NCBI RefSeq assembly: GCF_024436375.1
Contig: NZ_JAFMZM010000002.1
Span: 806,001-870,000, forward strand
Reading direction: 5' to 3'
Origin: Nocardioides astragali
GTDB lineage: Bacteria; Actinomycetota; Actinomycetes; Propionibacteriales; Nocardioidaceae
Length of the DNA: 64,000 nt
Under the pieces are notes generated by a model. The model was not told the DNA's origin. It worked only from the letters and a program-made list of their open reading frames with translations, and did no database searches. The position numbers and the translations under genes are program-made. This document shows positions 42,486-52,432 of the stretch, one piece after another (position 1 is the stretch's first letter; every line of letters begins with the position of its first letter).

Positions 42486-43742
42486 CTAGCGCAATGGGTC
42501 GAAGGGAATGAGCTCGGGCGGGGTGGTGCCGGTCGCGATCTGGTGCGCGAGCAGCTTTCCGGTGAGCGGGCCGAGGAAGATGCCCCACATGCCGTGGCCG
42601 CCGGCGACGAACACTCGCGGCTCGGCGGTTGCCCCGATCAGTGGGAGTCCGTCGGCGGTGCACGGACGGGAGCCGACCCACTCGTCCCGGCGCTCGTCGA
42701 GGTCGATCCCGTTCAGGAGCGGCCGGGTGGCTGCGACGATCGCGTCGATGCGGCGCCGGTCGAGGGCGGCGTCGGGGGCGCGGAACTCCATCATTCCCGC
42801 GACCCTGAGCCTTGGGCCGGTCGGCGTGGACAGTGGGGTGCACGCGACCCGCTGGGTGGGGAAGTACACCGGGCCGGCCGGGAGCAGGTCTCCGGTGACG
42901 CTGAAGGAGTAGCCGCGGCCGGCTTGGACCGGTTGCCGGACGCCAAAGCGGCGGGCCAAGCTGCCCAGCCACGCGCCGTGGGCGAGCACCACGACGTCGT
43001 AGCGGTCGGCGCCTTCCTGGGGTTCGCTGCCGGTGACGGAACTGCCACCAGCCATCTCCTCGACACCGATGACGGTGGTGGCCTCGATGATGCGGCCGCC
43101 ACGGGTGACGATTGCGTCTGCGAGTGCGGCGAGGAACGCCGGTGGGTTGAGGTAGCGCTGATCGTGCAGCCGCACCGCGGAACCGATCGCGGGGGACAAG
43201 GCGGGTTCCGCGGTGCGGGCTTCGTGGCCGGTGAGGACGTCGTACTTCACGTCTTGACCGGCGGTCTGGGTGTGCTCGAGCTCCTCCAGCAGCGGCGCGC
43301 GCTCTTCAGGTGTGCGGAAGCAGGCGAGGAACGGGTCCGCGGTGTGAGTGGTGGCGTCGACGCCGCCGTCGGTGAGCTCGTCGAACGCCGCCAGCGCACG
43401 CGTGTTCATGGAGACGTACGCGCGCATCCCCACACCCCACCGGCGCGCGGTGCTGTTGCGGGCGAAGCGTGTGAGGAACCGCAGCAGCCGGGGGTCCGGT
43501 CGCAGCGGCACGTAGACGGGTGAGGAGGGGCTGAGCACCGCCCGTACGCCATAGCTGAGGACTGCAGGTTCGGGCAGGGGCGCCGTCAGGGCAGGGGTGA
43601 GCCATCCCGCGTTGCCCCACGAGGAGCCGGCCGCGACGTGATCGCGGTCGTAGACGGTGACGTGGAAGCCGTGCTCCTGGAGGAACCAGGCCGTGGACAG
43701 ACCGACCATCCCGGCTCCGACGACGGCGACGCGCTGAGTCAT
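42486..43742 (-). CDS. FAD-dependent D-amino-acid dehydrogenase-type oxidoreductase
   Basis: A 418-residue flavoenzyme of the DadA/glycine oxidase family, predicted to oxidise an amine or D-amino acid. The FAD site is 'RVAVVGAGMVGLSTAWFLQE', with 'HGFHVTVYDRDHVAAGSSWG' following it as in DadA. The C-terminal FAD/substrate region includes 'WVGSRPCTADGLPLIGA' and 'VFVAGGHGMWGIFLGPLTGK'. The electron acceptor is more likely the respiratory chain than oxygen, by similarity to DadA. The start is at ATG 43742 (or TTG 43757). It begins just after the stop of the frameshifted DksA-type gene, suggesting one transcript. Confidence 0.9.
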   Translation of the reverse strand: MTQRVAVVGAGMVGLSTAWFLQEHGFHVTVYDRDHVAAGSSWGNAGWLTPALTAPLPEPAVLSYGVRAVLSPSSPVYVPLRPDPRLLRFLTRFARNSTARRWGVGMRAYVSMNTRALAAFDELTDGGVDATTHTADPFLACFRTPEERAPLLEELEHTQTAGQDVKYDVLTGHEARTAEPALSPAIGSAVRLHDQRYLNPPAFLAALADAIVTRGGRIIEATTVIGVEEMAGGSSVTGSEPQEGADRYDVVVLAHGAWLGSLARRFGVRQPVQAGRGYSFSVTGDLLPAGPVYFPTQRVACTPLSTPTGPRLRVAGMMEFRAPDAALDRRRIDAIVAATRPLLNGIDLDERRDEWVGSRPCTADGLPLIGATAEPRVFVAGGHGMWGIFLGPLTGKLLAHQIATGTTPPELIPFDPLR

Positions 43743-43743
43743 G

Positions 43744-44140
43744 TCACTCACTTTCAATGGCGGGAACGGGACGGCTCACAGGGCGGTCGGGCGGGGCGCA
43801 AGCAGTGCAGGTGATCACCCAGGGCTGCAGCTCGATCCGTTTGGCGTGGATGCGGGTCTCGCAGCGGGCGCAGATGCCGTAAAAGCCCCGCGCCCAAGCG
43901 CTGTCGAGCCGTGCGGATCTGTTGGAGGATCCAGGTCACGGTGCCGCGGTGTGCGGCCCCGACGACGTCGGGCGGGACTGGCGGCAGGGCGTCGAGCTGT
44001 GCCTGCCGGGCCGCTTCGAGCAGGGACAGGTGGTCGTCGACGCCCTGGGGCGTCGCGAGCTGTCCAGGGTCTGGCTGGGGAAGCGCCATCAGGCTGGGGG
44101 CGGCGCCCGGGGTCGCTGCGGACATGGGGTTGGCGGTCAC
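43744..44140 (-). pseudogene. TraR/DksA-type zinc-finger protein with one-base frameshift
   Basis: The gene starts at GTG 44140 (AAGGA upstream) and runs as a helical segment ('LSLLEAARQAQLDALPP', 'WILQQIRTARQRLGAG'). The zinc-finger half ('FYGICARCETRIHAKRIELQ', 'WVITCTACA') is in the next frame. The total length is 3n+1. Removing one base from the CCCC (43886-43889) or AAAA (43881-43884) run, plus-strand view, restores 'RLGAGFYGICARC'. Either the gene is broken or the sequence has a homopolymer error. If intact it would be a 131-residue DksA-like protein. Confidence 0.8.
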
Positions 44141-44231
44141 GATCAGTCCTTGAGGAACGTCACGCAGCCCGGGTCGTCAGGGTGCGCGAAGGAACGGGTA
44201 CGCCGCCGCGCGGGCACCCAGAGTGCTCAGT

Positions 44232-44420
44232 TCAGGACTGCGTCGGCGGTGCGCGGTCGACGCTGCGTCGCAGCACGTCAAGACCACTGATGCCGCGGGC
44301 TTCCTCGCTCAGCTCCAATGCGAGCAGCGCAGCACCCGACGCCACATGGGAGGGCAGGTAGGAACGGTCGGACGTCATCGCCGACACGAACACCGTGCTT
44401 CCCTCCATGACAACGACCAT
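44232..44420 (-). CDS. small hypothetical protein
   Basis: A frame of up to 62 residues with a soluble, helical look: 'TVFVSAMTSDRSYLPSHVAS' then 'GAALLALELSEEARGISGLD'. A GGAGGG within it lies 8 nt before an in-frame GTG, so the true product may be the 53-residue shorter form. No family is recognised. It lies between the MarR gene and the broken DksA-type gene. Confidence 0.35.
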   Translation of the reverse strand: MVVVMEGSTVFVSAMTSDRSYLPSHVASGAALLALELSEEARGISGLDVLRRSVDRAPPTQS

Positions 44421-44519
44421 AGCAACGTCCGCAGGGAAAGCCAGTCGGCAGCGCGGCCTCCCGACGTCTGACACGCCTCCACAGCAAGCCACGCTGGCAT
44501 CTGCGGCACCGGGACGGAG

Positions 44520-45014
44520 CTAGTCGTCGCGGCCCGGGTCGTACAGAGCGGTCATCCGCCCCTCAGGGTCGAGCTTGGTGAGCAGCGCATCCCCGATGCC
44601 GCGGAGCTGTTCGAGCTGCTTGCGCGTGAGGGGGTCGAGCACGTGGGTGCGCACGGTGTCCACGTGTCCGGGTGCGGCGTCAACCACCGCGTTCCACCCG
44701 GCTTCGGTGAGGAGCGCGTTGGTGGCGCGGCCGTCCTCCGGGCAGGGCACCCGCTTCACCAGGCCGCGATCCTCGAGGCGTCGTACGACGTGGGAAAGCC
44801 GCGGGAGTGTGGCGTTCGTGCGCTGGGCGAGCGTCGTCATCCGCATCGTGCGCCCAGGCGCTTCCGACAACATCGCGAGCACGAAGTACTCGAAGTGCGT
44901 GAGCCCGGCCGAGCTTCGCAGCTGCCCGTCCAGCACCCCCGGCAGCAGCTCGACGACGGCCACCAGTCGCAACCACGCCTCACGCTCCGCCTCGTCGAGC
45001 CACCGCGTCTCCAT
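44520..45014 (-). CDS. MarR-family transcriptional regulator
   Basis: A 164-residue winged-helix repressor. Helices and wing are as in the family: 'GLTHFEYFVLAMLSEAPGRT', the recognition helix region 'RMTTLAQRTNATLPRLSHVV' and the wing 'LVKRVPCPEDGRATNALLT'. It is divergent from a reductase, VOC-protein and hydrolase operon, with only about 110 bp between; in Bacillus the MarR protein MhqR controls the same set of enzyme types. No cysteine pair for thiol sensing is evident, so ligand binding is more likely. Nearly leaderless start at 45014. Confidence 0.9.
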   Translation of the reverse strand: METRWLDEAEREAWLRLVAVVELLPGVLDGQLRSSAGLTHFEYFVLAMLSEAPGRTMRMTTLAQRTNATLPRLSHVVRRLEDRGLVKRVPCPEDGRATNALLTEAGWNAVVDAAPGHVDTVRTHVLDPLTRKQLEQLRGIGDALLTKLDPEGRMTALYDPGRDD

Positions 45015-45036
45015 GAGCAGGAGCCTAGCCGATTAC

Positions 45037-45086
45037 TTGACGGAACAACCAAACCGTGTACAGTGTTAGTTGAAGCAACAACCAAA
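45037..45086 (+). promoter_or_regulatory. sigma70-like promoter with operator repeats
   Basis: TTGACG (45037-45042) and TACAGT (45059-45064) with a 16-nt spacer form a good promoter for the rightward operon. Two direct copies of ACAACCAAA (45045-45053 and 45078-45086) and a GTTG-AAG-CAAC inverted repeat (45069-45079) overlap it, and are likely binding sites for the divergent MarR protein. Confidence 0.6.
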
Positions 45087-45123
45087 TTGGTTCTCGATCA
45101 ACACCCCTCAAGGAGCACACTCC

Positions 45124-45699
45124 ATGACGACCATCTCGATCCTCGGCACCGGCAACATGGGCCAGGCCATCGCCGCCATCGCCGCGCAGGGCGGACACAG
45201 CGTCCAGCAGCTCGGCGAGAACGACCTCGACACCCCGGTGACCGGCGACATCGTCGTCCTCGCCGTCCCCTACCCGGCCGTCAGCAACGTCATCGCGCAG
45301 CGCGGCGACCAGCTGGCCGGCAAGATCGTCGTCGACATCACCAACCCGCTGAACTTCGAGACCTTCGACTCCCTCGTCGTTCCCGCGGACAGCTCCGCGG
45401 CTGCCGTGATCGCCGAGGCCCTACCGAGCTCGCGCGTGCTGAAGGCGTTCAACACCACGTTCGCCGGCACCCTTGCCGCCGGGACCGTCGGCCCCCTGAC
45501 GACCACGGTCCTGATCGCCGGTGACGACACCGACGCCAAGTCCACCCTGGCCGGAGTCCTGACCTCCGGTGGGATCGACGCCATCGACGCCGGCGCCCTG
45601 AAGAGGGCCCGTGAGCTCGAGGCCGTCGGCTTCCTGCAGCTCACCCTCGCCGCCAACGAGAAGGTCTCCTGGACCGGCGGCTTCGGCGTCATCGCCTGA
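45124..45699 (+). CDS. NADP(H)-binding reductase, F420-dependent NADP reductase-like
   Basis: A 191-residue Rossmann-fold protein of the F420:NADP oxidoreductase/NAD-binding-2 group. The nucleotide loop is 'SILGTGNMGQAIAAIAAQGG', with later 'DIVVLAVPYPAVSNVI', 'VVDITNPLNF' and 'SSRVLKAFNTTFAGTL'. It may reduce F420 or act as a small NADPH-dependent reductase. It is the first gene after the MarR-type promoter, with AAGGAG 10 nt upstream, followed closely by the VOC and hydrolase genes. Confidence 0.87.
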   Translation: MTTISILGTGNMGQAIAAIAAQGGHSVQQLGENDLDTPVTGDIVVLAVPYPAVSNVIAQRGDQLAGKIVVDITNPLNFETFDSLVVPADSSAAAVIAEALPSSRVLKAFNTTFAGTLAAGTVGPLTTTVLIAGDDTDAKSTLAGVLTSGGIDAIDAGALKRARELEAVGFLQLTLAANEKVSWTGGFGVIA

Positions 45700-45748
45700 C
45701 CCGGCCTCCCCTCGCAACACCACATCACTAGAAGAAGGAAGCGCAACG

Positions 45749-46267
45749 ATGACCGTCAACGCCGTCCGCCTCAACCACGCTGTGCTGTACGTGGCCGACC
45801 TGGAGCGGAGCATCGCGTTCTACTCCGCCGCGTTCGGCATGACGGTCATGGCGCGCGAGCCGCGTGCAAACGCCGCATTCCTGCGGCTGCCGCGCTCGGG
45901 TAACCACCACGACCTCGGCCTCTTCGGGGTCGGCGCCCAGCCGCCGCGACCGCGCGGCAGCCTGGGGCTCTACCACCTGGCCTGGCAGGTCGACACCATC
46001 GAGGAGCTCGAGGAAGCGAGGGCCACCCTGGCCAACCTCGGCGCGCTGACTGGGGAGTCCAGCCACGGGGCCACCAAGAGCCTCTACGGCGCCGACCCGG
46101 ACGGGAACGAGTTCGAGGTGATGTGGATGCTGCCCAAGGCCCACTGGGGTGCGTACGAGAACGCCGCCCCCATCGAGCGGCTCGACCTCGCCGGCGAGGT
46201 CGCCCGATGGGGCGGCGTCCGCACCGCTGGCGAGCTCGTCCCGCTGGGCGCGGCGGACGGGTCATGA
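45749..46267 (+). CDS. VOC-family ring-cleavage dioxygenase/glyoxalase-like protein
   Basis: A 172-residue vicinal-oxygen-chelate protein. Metal-ligand positions are seen in 'RLNHAVLYVADLERSIAFY' (His), 'GLYHLAWQVDTIEELEEAR' (His) and 'YGADPDGNEFEVMWM' (Glu). The pattern is that of extradiol-type or MhqO-like enzymes, rather than of a bleomycin-resistance protein. It sits between the reductase and the hydrolase and overlaps the latter by ATGA. GAAGGAA precedes the ATG. It probably opens or thiol-adducts a quinone-like ring; this is inferred from the operon. Confidence 0.87.
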   Translation: MTVNAVRLNHAVLYVADLERSIAFYSAAFGMTVMAREPRANAAFLRLPRSGNHHDLGLFGVGAQPPRPRGSLGLYHLAWQVDTIEELEEARATLANLGALTGESSHGATKSLYGADPDGNEFEVMWMLPKAHWGAYENAAPIERLDLAGEVARWGGVRTAGELVPLGAADGS

Positions 46268-47430
46268 CCAGCGGCACGTTCTCGTCGCCCGTCGTCGCGA
46301 CGTACGGCAGCACCGACCCGGCGGCTCCGCTCGCCGTCCTGCTGCACGGGCGTGGCTCCAACGAGACCGAGATCCTCGGCCTTGCCGCGGACCTGCCGGC
46401 CGGACCGGTATACGCCGCCGTCCGCGCCCCCATCGCCGAGGGCGGCGGCTACGCCTGGTTCGCCAACCGCGGCATCGGGCGCCCGCTCGCCGACTCGCTG
46501 CGCACCACCATGGACTGGTTCCGGACCTGGCTCGACCAGGTCGCCCCTGCCGGTCGGCCGGTGCTCCTGGTCGGGTTCAGCGGCGGTGCCGCCTTCGCCG
46601 GCGGCCTCGTGCTCGATGACCCCGCCCGCTACGCCGGAGCCGCCGTGCTCTACGGCACCCTGCCGTTCGACGCCGGGCTCGCCACCGACCCCGGGCAACT
46701 CGCCAACCTGCCTGTCTTCGTCGCCCAAGGCGACGGGGACCATGTCATCCCCCGCGAGCTGCTCGACCGGACCTGGGACTACCTACTGTCCGAATCCGGT
46801 GCCCCCACTGTCGCCCAGCGCCAGCCCGGCGGCCACCAGCTCACCGGCGCGACGGTCCACCACCTCGGTGACTGGATCGCCCACCGACTCGCGTTCATCG
46901 ACCACCACGGCGCCACCCCCGCCGGACCTCGCCCACAGGTGACGTGGCCGACCCTCCCCACCGGCGAGCTTCCGGCCCGTGTCGGATCGCGTCCCGAGGT
47001 GAGCTGGACCATCCCCCAGCAGCAACAGACCCAGAACGCACCCGGCGAGCTCCAAGAACGCCTCGACGAGCAGCTCCGCCCCCTTCCCGGCGTCGATGTG
47101 GGGCCCTCCCGCATCTCGGTGCCCGGCGCACGCGGTTTCACCCTCCGCGACGGCTCCGACGACGAACAGGCCCACCTCGTCGCCCAGGTCGGGGAGTTCG
47201 CCCACCTGCACCCGGAATACGACGAGTCGCTGCACCTCGTGCTACCCCCGGACCTGGCCGCCGACGTGTCCACCAAGGGCTGGGGGCGACCCCACATGTG
47301 GGCCGGAACCCGCCTCTCCCCCGGCTTCACGATGGTCCATGGCCCTCGTGACGAGGACGAGCTCGCCACCGTTCGAGGCATCGTGGCCGCCAGTCACGCC
47401 TACGCCAGTGGAGTATCGGCGGTTCTTTGA
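46264..47430 (+). CDS. carboxylesterase/phospholipase fused to a DUF5519 (luciferase-like) domain
   Basis: A 388-residue fusion. Residues about 1-205 are an alpha/beta hydrolase of the phospholipase/carboxylesterase family (MhqD-like): oxyanion 'LAVLLHGRGSNETEILGLA', nucleophile 'VLLVGFSGGAAFAGGLVL', acid in 'VFVAQGDGDHVIP' and His in 'PGGHQLTG'. Residues about 255-385 form a DUF5519 domain: 'HLVLPPDLAADVSTKGWGRP' and 'RLSPGFTMVHGPRDEDELA'. DUF5519 is of unknown function and is usually a separate small protein. The join is a Gln/Pro-rich linker. It is the last gene of the MarR-controlled operon. Confidence 0.87.
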   Translation: MTSGTFSSPVVATYGSTDPAAPLAVLLHGRGSNETEILGLAADLPAGPVYAAVRAPIAEGGGYAWFANRGIGRPLADSLRTTMDWFRTWLDQVAPAGRPVLLVGFSGGAAFAGGLVLDDPARYAGAAVLYGTLPFDAGLATDPGQLANLPVFVAQGDGDHVIPRELLDRTWDYLLSESGAPTVAQRQPGGHQLTGATVHHLGDWIAHRLAFIDHHGATPAGPRPQVTWPTLPTGELPARVGSRPEVSWTIPQQQQTQNAPGELQERLDEQLRPLPGVDVGPSRISVPGARGFTLRDGSDDEQAHLVAQVGEFAHLHPEYDESLHLVLPPDLAADVSTKGWGRPHMWAGTRLSPGFTMVHGPRDEDELATVRGIVAASHAYASGVSAVL

Positions 47431-47433
47431 CCG

Positions 47434-47455
47434 GAGCCGACCGTAGGGTCGGCTC
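47434..47455. terminator. bidirectional hairpin terminator
   Basis: A 9-bp perfect stem with a 4-nt loop fills the 23-bp gap between the convergent hydrolase and ybdD genes. Confidence 0.7.
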
Positions 47456-47638
47456 AGCAGCAGCGTGCTCCCGGCGAGTGCTCGCGCTGATGATCCCGTC
47501 GGTGCTCGAACTCGCGCCGGGTCATGGGCCGTTCACCGAACGCCGCGCACTCCGCGACGTACTCGTCCCACTTGGCCTCGCCCGTGAACTGTCGGACGTA
47601 CCAGTGCAGCGTGCGCGCGATCCTCGTGATGCCGTTCA

Positions 47639-47639
<1 letters not shown>
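47454..47639 (-). CDS. ybdD: YbdD/YjiX family protein
   Basis: A 61-residue protein of the YbdD/YjiX (DUF466) family, which regularly follows cstA and is needed with it for pyruvate uptake in Escherichia coli. Typical segments are 'WYVRQFTGEAKWDEYVAEC' and 'RPMTRREFEHRRDHQRE'. Its ATG overlaps the cstA stop (ATGA). Confidence 0.88.
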
Positions 47640-49840
<2,201 letters not shown>

Positions 49841-50004
49841 GGTGCGACCTCCTCCGTGCTCAGGCAGCCCGGCGGGCCGCGGGCCCTTCCCTGATCTCTC
49901 TACTCCGCACAGCGCGTCACTGCAAGGGCTTCCGCCCGCACCTGTCGTGCAGCTGGACCGACCTCGAATTCGAGGTGCCGTGAACCTGGTCCGGCCGGAC
50001 CACC

Positions 50005-50055
50005 ACCATGGGGGCGGGATCCGGCCTCTCTCCCGGCTTCATGATGGTTCACGGC
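50005..50055 (+). pseudogene. scrap of a DUF5519 domain
   Basis: Seventeen codons ('TMGAGSGLSPGFMMVHG') closely match 'GTRLSPGFTMVHG' of the hydrolase fusion at 47.3 kb, also at the base level. Nothing else of the domain is present. It overlaps the end of the FMN reductase gene on the other strand. Confidence 0.45.
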
Positions 50056-50653
50056 GGCGCTCGTCGTCGCGGGCGGACCGCGGCGAGGTCCGCGGGAGCA
50101 CCGTCAGGACGCGCTCGACATGGGTCCGGAACTCCTGCATGAAGTTGCGTAGGAATCCGGCCGTCTCGTCGTCGGAGACCTCCCCGGACTCGGCGTACAT
50201 CTCGGGCCGGAAGTGGACATAGGCCTCCGGGGCCGTCATCTGACGGGCGTTGCAGAAGCTCAGCACACCGCGCAGGCTCTGCTGGGCCACGGCTGTCCCG
50301 ATCTGGCCGATCGAGGCACCGATCACAGCTGCAGGCATGTGGTCGAAGGAGTTCTGCCCCCACGGCCGCGACGCCCAGTCGATCGCGTTCTTCAACGCTC
50401 CCGGGATCGAGCGGTTGTACTCGGGAGTGATGAACAGGACCGCATCCGCTGCCGCCAGGGCGTCCTTGAGCGCCTGCGCCTCCGGCGGATAGGAACCGTC
50501 GAAGTCCGGACTGTAACGGGGCAGGTTGTCGATCGGCACCTCGGTGAACTCGAGGTCGCTCGGCGCCAGCCGGATCAGTGCCTTGCTGAGCTTTCGGTTG
50601 ATCGATGTCGACGACAGGCTTCCGACGAAGTAGGCGACCTTGTACGCACTCAT
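50039..50653 (-). CDS. NAD(P)H-dependent FMN reductase
   Basis: A 204-residue flavodoxin-fold protein of the FMN_red family (azoreductase/chromate-reductase/quinone-reductase type). The FMN phosphate loop is 'VAYFVGSLSSTSINRKLSKA', the second binding loop is 'VLFITPEYNRSIPGALKNAI', and the third is 'VIGASIGQIGTAVAQQSLR'. It should reduce quinones by two electrons and limit radical formation, which fits the quinone-detoxification theme of the cluster at 45-47 kb. GAGGAG lies 6 nt before the ATG. The C-terminal 20 residues are basic. Confidence 0.92.
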   Translation of the reverse strand: MSAYKVAYFVGSLSSTSINRKLSKALIRLAPSDLEFTEVPIDNLPRYSPDFDGSYPPEAQALKDALAAADAVLFITPEYNRSIPGALKNAIDWASRPWGQNSFDHMPAAVIGASIGQIGTAVAQQSLRGVLSFCNARQMTAPEAYVHFRPEMYAESGEVSDDETAGFLRNFMQEFRTHVERVLTVLPRTSPRSARDDERRREPS

Positions 50654-50756
50654 GGCGACTCCTCTATGGACCCGTGGGCGGGCGCCGACGGGAGGTGGAC
50701 CTGGCTCCATCCACGCTCGCACCGGGCGGGCCCCCGCACCAGCGCACCCAGCGTCA

Positions 50757-50781
50757 AGAGCCCCTGGGGGCCAGGGGCTCT
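50757..50781. terminator. hairpin terminator
   Basis: An 11-bp perfect stem with a 3-nt loop lies downstream of the DUF981 gene (minus strand) and upstream of the FMN reductase start. Confidence 0.6.
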
Positions 50782-50827
50782 CGGCTGGTCAGTCGCATCC
50801 TCGGCCGCGCTGCGGCCGGCCGTCAGA

Positions 50828-51517
50828 TCACCACTTGTGCATGGTCCCGTGCTCGATGTTGTAGTACATGCCGATGTGCGTGTAGAAGTTCATCGCCCCG
50901 AAGAGCAGGAACACGACGCCTCCGACGACCCAGGCCCAGACTGCCCAACGGAGAAGCTGGGGCCGGTCGGTCCACAGTGCGGCCGCGAAGAGCAACGCTC
51001 CGATCGCGACGACGCCCCAGAGCCCGCCGAGGAACAGCGCCTCGAGGATGGGTAGGTGTCCGAACCGACCACTGATGGGTTCCTCCGGAGGAGCCGCACC
51101 GAGCTGGAACCGGACGAAGGTGATGGCCAGGACTCCCATGGCCAGACCGAGTGCGCCGACGAAGATCCCGACCGGCTTGAACGCTGCCAGTGTCGCGGCG
51201 TTGGCGTCTGCAACCTTGCCCGCATAGAGCGCACGGTGGCGCCAAAGGTAGACGGCGGCGAGGAGCAGCAGTGCTCCGAATGCCGCGGCGGGCTGGCCGA
51301 AGGCGATGTTGGCGTACTCGAATCCACCCCCACCGAAGGGCCAAGTCACGGTGGTGTGGATGCCCAGCACGAGGAGCAGGACTCCGGTGACTCCGAAGAA
51401 CCCTGCCCAGCCCTCGCTCTCGATGCGGGTGCCCTTGATGATCTGCGCCAGGAAGGCCGCGAAGCCCAGTAGGCCCGCGCCTGCCGTGAGTGCGACCAGT
51501 TCGTTGTAGACGATCAC
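50828..51517 (-). CDS. DUF981 family membrane protein
   Basis: A 229-residue protein with six predicted helices, of the DUF981 family (function unknown). Segments: 'LVALTAGAGLLGFAAFLAQI', 'GVTGVLLLVLGIHTTVTWPF', 'AAFGALLLLAAVYLWRHRAL' and, at the end, 'FLLFGAMNFYTHIGMYYNIE'. The GTG start overlaps the stop of the 51-residue gene upstream (GTGA), so translation is coupled. The operon is divergent from a TetR gene with a palindromic operator between them. Known relatives often occur near stress or metal genes. Confidence 0.85.
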   Translation of the reverse strand: MIVYNELVALTAGAGLLGFAAFLAQIIKGTRIESEGWAGFFGVTGVLLLVLGIHTTVTWPFGGGGFEYANIAFGQPAAAFGALLLLAAVYLWRHRALYAGKVADANAATLAAFKPVGIFVGALGLAMGVLAITFVRFQLGAAPPEEPISGRFGHLPILEALFLGGLWGVVAIGALLFAAALWTDRPQLLRWAVWAWVVGGVVFLLFGAMNFYTHIGMYYNIEHGTMHKW

Positions 51518-51669
51518 GTCGTCCACCCTCCTTCTGTGCCCTCGATGGGCACTGTCTCGTTGTCGAATCGATCGGCTGCCACCGCGAGGTGGATCACGCC
51601 GGCGATCAGGAGGGCTGTCACCGTGACGACGAGTGGGATCAGCAACATCCATGGCAAGAACTCGTTCAC
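51514..51669 (-). CDS. small single-helix membrane protein
   Basis: A 51-residue protein with one helix ('LPWMLLIPLVVTVTALLIAG') and an acidic tail. The GTG start has GGAGG 6 nt upstream. It is coupled to the DUF981 gene by a four-base overlap and is the first gene behind the TetR-type operator. No family is recognised. Confidence 0.65.
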   Translation of the reverse strand: MNEFLPWMLLIPLVVTVTALLIAGVIHLAVAADRFDNETVPIEGTEGGWTT

Positions 51670-51704
51670 AGCGCCCTCCTTCGGTCGTTGGGTTTGCTAG
51701 AATA

Positions 51705-51720
51705 ACGCTACGCGTAGCGT
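51705..51720. promoter_or_regulatory. palindromic operator in a divergent promoter
   Basis: A 16-bp perfect palindrome with ACGC/GCGT ends and a CG centre lies between the TetR gene and the small-protein/DUF981 operon. TAGAAT just before it suits a -10 element for tetR, and TATTCT on the other strand suits one for the operon. A TetR dimer bound here would block both. Confidence 0.7.
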
Positions 51721-51730
51721 AGTTATTCCG

Positions 51731-52336
51731 ATGAGAGGTCCCACGTTGAGCAGCTCTTCTTCTCCCGGGCGTCCCCGTCGTGCCGAGACGGACGCCAGCA
51801 TTCACGGGGCGGCTCTGCGCCTCCTGCGCGAGGGAGGTTCGCGCGCCGTCACCGTCGAGGCCGTGGCGGCGGAGTCCGGCGTCGCCAAGACGACCATCTA
51901 CCGCCGCTACTCCGATCGGGAGGCCGTGCTGCGTGCAGCGCTGACCGCAGCCATCGTTCCGCCCCTCGAACCGGTCGGCGAGACACCGCGGGACAGGATC
52001 CGGTGGGCGCTGGGCCAGGCGTGGCACCAGATGTCCGACGTGCTCGGACCAGGGGGCCTGGCTTCGATCCTCAGTGACGACGACCCGCGGTTCAGCGAGC
52101 TGTTCCGTGGCGTCCTGAATCCCTACGCCGACGCGCTCGTGGAGCTGATCCGCGCGGACATCGCCGCTGGGACGCTTCGTGGCGGGCTGGAGCCGGACAC
52201 TGTCGTGAGCCTGCTGATCGGTGCCTACCTGGGCGAGCTCGTGCGACGCGGCGTCGTCGCCGACGACTTCATCGACAGGTGCGTGGACCTGATGTGGGCC
52301 GCCATGACGGAGCGTCCGACACGCGGTCGACGCTAG
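51731..52336 (+). CDS. TetR-family transcriptional regulator
   Basis: A repressor of up to 201 residues. The N-terminal helix-turn-helix includes 'AALRLLREGGSRAVTVEAVA' and 'SGVAKTTIYRRYSDREAVLR'. The rest is a helical ligand-binding domain with 'GGLEPDTVVSLLIGAYLGEL'. Two starts are possible: ATG 51731, which would be almost leaderless after the palindrome, or TTG 51746 with GAGAGG 6 nt upstream. It likely represses itself and the DUF981 operon; a related palindrome at 59721 suggests a third target. Confidence 0.9.
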   Translation: MRGPTLSSSSSPGRPRRAETDASIHGAALRLLREGGSRAVTVEAVAAESGVAKTTIYRRYSDREAVLRAALTAAIVPPLEPVGETPRDRIRWALGQAWHQMSDVLGPGGLASILSDDDPRFSELFRGVLNPYADALVELIRADIAAGTLRGGLEPDTVVSLLIGAYLGELVRRGVVADDFIDRCVDLMWAAMTERPTRGRR

Positions 52337-52432
52337 TCAACGGGCGGCCTGGATCCGTCCGAATCGGGTGCGGCTCGCCATCGCTGACTTCTCTACAGTG
52401 TGGCTGTCCGGACGAACCAGGAGGAGGGTTTC

